64,000 nucleotides of DNA from positions 37,890 through 101,889 of the forward strand of contig JADBYT010000004.1 in assembly GCA_020402865.1 (NCBI GenBank), given 5' to 3'. The translations under genes and the position numbers were made by a program. The notes under the pieces were generated by a model. It did no database searches. It was not told the origin of the DNA and was given only the letters and a program-made list of their open reading frames with translations. Origin of the DNA: Bacteroidota bacterium. GTDB taxonomy: Bacteria; Bacteroidota; Bacteroidia; Palsa-965. Below are positions 62,428 through 64,000 of this stretch, piece by piece (position 1 is the first letter of the stretch; each line of letters opens with the position of its first letter).

Positions 62428-63486
62428 TTACTTTCCTCCGGCATTAATATAGCGGCGCATTTCGGCCTTTTCGCTGTCAAACTGCAAATCATCCACCACC
62501 TGATAGTAATCTTTCTGGTTGGTGCATTTTTTATACAGCATCTTGTACACCTTCATGCGCTCCTCGCCAAACGAAAACTCCATTCCAAGCGCGCGTATTT
62601 GTGTCACACTAAAGCAACGGTCTTTTGAAAGCATTTCAATGAGCGGCATTTTCTCCGAGGCAAAACGTTTATCCTGTACGTCTTTGAGCAACTTTTTAAA
62701 CTCGGCATCCGTCACAAGGCAGGCCGCGGGCGGGGGCGTGAGGTAAGCCACAGCGTAGTTTGTCCAGTTTGTCTGCAGCTGTGTGGTTGAAAATAGCACA
62801 ATGCCCGAAGTGTAGTGCTCCTGATCATACACCACCGGGAAAGTGGTGGTGAGTACGCGCATTTTGTAATCGTCGCTGCGGAAGAGCGAGGCCAGTTTCA
62901 TGGCTTGTGCAAACGTAAGGCAGTTGCGGCTGGAGACATCCTGCACAGCTACATACTTTGCCTCGTCGGTAGGCTGTGTAAATACATTTTGTGCAGCAGT
63001 CATAAAAGAGGCGTCAGCCATTGCCGGGCCCGCACAGCCTTTTTTGCCGGTGTAGCGCACCGTATCGGGGTAGGCATAGTTGGGAAACGAAACCTGCGGC
63101 GGGGCAGGCGTGGTGACTACGGGCACAGAATAGTTTTCTACGAAATTGTATAAACGCAATGCGTTTGAAAATGAGCCGAAAGCATCATACACATCGTAAA
63201 AGTTGGCCGGGTCTGTGGTGCGCGGATATGCCGTTTTGCAAAAATCCAGTCGCATCGAATCGGCCGTAAAAAGCATGGCAATGGTTTTAACCTGCGCCGA
63301 AGAAAGGCATTTGTCGCCCACAAACCGGTTGGCGCGGATAAGCTTGTTCTGATCGCCCTGTGTAACGGCAATGGCGTTGAATCCGTTTTGAAATACAGAT
63401 GCACTTACCGGCGTGGTACAGTTTTGTGCAAAGCCCGTTTTGGCTAATCCAACAACAAGCAGAAGGAGAGTAAAGAGGTTTTTCAT
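62428..63486 (-). CDS. Exported DUF4476 protein
   Basis: A 352-residue protein with a signal peptide (MKNLFTLLLLVVGLAKTGFAQ). Three related segments each hold a Cys-Leu/Phe start and a FYDVYDAF / FS.TQL / YYQVVDDL-type end, as in DUF4476 repeats: CLSSAQVKTIAMLFTADSMRLDF, CLTFAQAMKLASLFRSDDYKMRV and CFSVTQIRALGMEFSFGEERMKV. ATG 63486 is chosen over 63558. Periplasmic role unknown. Confidence 0.82.
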   Translation of the reverse strand: MKNLFTLLLLVVGLAKTGFAQNCTTPVSASVFQNGFNAIAVTQGDQNKLIRANRFVGDKCLSSAQVKTIAMLFTADSMRLDFCKTAYPRTTDPANFYDVYDAFGSFSNALRLYNFVENYSVPVVTTPAPPQVSFPNYAYPDTVRYTGKKGCAGPAMADASFMTAAQNVFTQPTDEAKYVAVQDVSSRNCLTFAQAMKLASLFRSDDYKMRVLTTTFPVVYDQEHYTSGIVLFSTTQLQTNWTNYAVAYLTPPPAACLVTDAEFKKLLKDVQDKRFASEKMPLIEMLSKDRCFSVTQIRALGMEFSFGEERMKVYKMLYKKCTNQKDYYQVVDDLQFDSEKAEMRRYINAGGK

Positions 63487-63691
63487 AGTAACGGGATAAT
63501 CAAAAGTGTTGCCAAAATGAAGCGAAAGACGCTTATCAGCTAATTGCATTAAGCCCAACGACTTTGGTGAACGAACTTACGCTTGTAGCACAAACGTAAT
63601 TTAAAAACACGTTCACAGTGTATGAACCAGTGCTGGTGCAGGCTGTTAATAGGCATTTTTGTGCATTAGAGCAAAAAACACAGAAAACCGC

Positions 63692-63720
63692 TTGTGAATT
63701 TCAAAAACTTCGTATTTTTG
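63692..63720 (+). promoter_or_regulatory. Promoter of tRNA-Ala
   Basis: TTG (63692-63694), 18-bp spacer, TATTTTTG (63713-63720); exact consensus. Confidence 0.75.
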
Positions 63721-63739
63721 CATCCCATCAATCACAAAC

Positions 63740-63816
<77 letters not shown>

Positions 63817-63817
63817 A

Positions 63818-63845
63818 ACGGCTCCGGTATTCCGGAGTCGTTTTT
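63818..63845 (+). terminator. Terminator of tRNA-Ala
   Basis: Stem CGGCTCCGG / CCGGAGTCG followed by a T-run. Confidence 0.75.
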
Positions 63846-63850
63846 GTTTT

Positions 63851-64000
63851 ATGACCTATTATTGCTATATCATTTATTCTCGTCACCTTGACCGGTTCTA
63901 CGTTGGCCATACGGAAGATCTCACAATTCGTGTTGATCAGCACAAATCAGGAGCATCCAAATATACCAGCAAGGCCACCGATTGGGAGTTGGTCTATAAA
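63851..64000 (+). CDS. GIY-YIG nuclease family protein, 5' part
   Basis: The first 50 codons. MTYYCYIIYSRHLDRFYVGHT has the GIY-YIG pattern (here CYI and YVG), followed by DLTIRVDQHKSGASKYTSKATDWELVY. Small URI-type proteins of this family are about 80-100 residues. The gene runs off the window. Confidence 0.8.
   Translation, partial: MTYYCYIIYSRHLDRFYVGHTEDLTIRVDQHKSGASKYTSKATDWELVYK

Overview
The window looks like the chromosome of a free-living member of the Bacteroidota. Four secreted proteins end in the type IX secretion (T9SS) type A C-terminal sorting domain and a fifth looks like PorZ. Promoters match the phylum's TTG-N17-20-TAnnTTTG form. The DUF4175 / anti-sigma-like ATPase / ybeY / mnmG / methyltransferase neighbourhood, porZ-recO, and the general lack of strong Shine-Dalgarno sequences all fit. 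Genus cannot be told from the sequence alone.

Layout. 1-5.3 kb: the 3' part of a lutB-like iron-sulfur protein, two small membrane proteins, ferritin and a large T9SS beta-propeller protein. 5.4-10 kb: a T9SS protein, a GT39-type glycosyltransferase and a coupled ECF sigma / anti-sigma-like pair. 10.1-12.6 kb: a 121-bp tandem repeat, tRNA-Cys, folB and gltX. 12.8-26.9 kb: a T9SS protein, an rRNA-type methyltransferase, DUF4175, an anti-sigma-like ATPase, ybeY, photolyase plus flavin reductase, mnmG and a methyltransferase. Around and inside mnmG's flanks lie five 16-bp parS (ParB-binding) sites, with a 0.8-kb gene-free gap, so this is probably close to the replication origin. 26.9-34 kb: DUF486 protein, CPBP protease, a cystathionine-type PLP enzyme, tRNA-Arg, porZ, recO and a lipoprotein. 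34-39 kb: an aminotransferase carrying in-frame palindromic repeat elements, a ParD/ParE module bounded by a duplicated gene 3' end, a nucleotidyltransferase/regulator pair behind a 39-bp palindrome, and a serine hydrolase.

39.2-52 kb is the most unusual part: an AT-rich run of single-gene units, all on the + strand, each followed by a repeat that starts with TAAC, ends with GTTA and can fold on itself. Six of the ten complete copies are exactly 126 bp. Terminal arms differ in sequence between copies but keep pairing, and the 3' arm always carries a few extra bases. This is the architecture of integron attC sites and their gene cassettes, although the core sites do not fit the classical GTTRRRY/RYYYAAC consensus and no integrase gene is in the window. 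The arrays start behind a shared motif containing a TATATTTG/TATATTTA promoter box, at 39.21 and 43.64 kb. Cassette genes include a CPCC protein, an ATP-grasp enzyme, a Crp-type regulator with a MoaF-like lipoprotein and an extradiol dioxygenase, a GT14-type glycosyltransferase, a cupin, a methyltransferase and several unknown membrane or lipoproteins.

52-64 kb returns to ordinary chromosome: a T9SS protein, a hypothetical secreted protein, a minus-strand biosynthetic cluster (fused epimerase-CBS protein, DAHP synthase, HTH-HAD fusion, WG-repeat protein), five tandem paralogous membrane proteins with proline/glutamine-rich tails ending in a shared DLSRWMPP-like motif, rnhA, a DUF4476 protein, tRNA-Ala and the start of a GIY-YIG protein.
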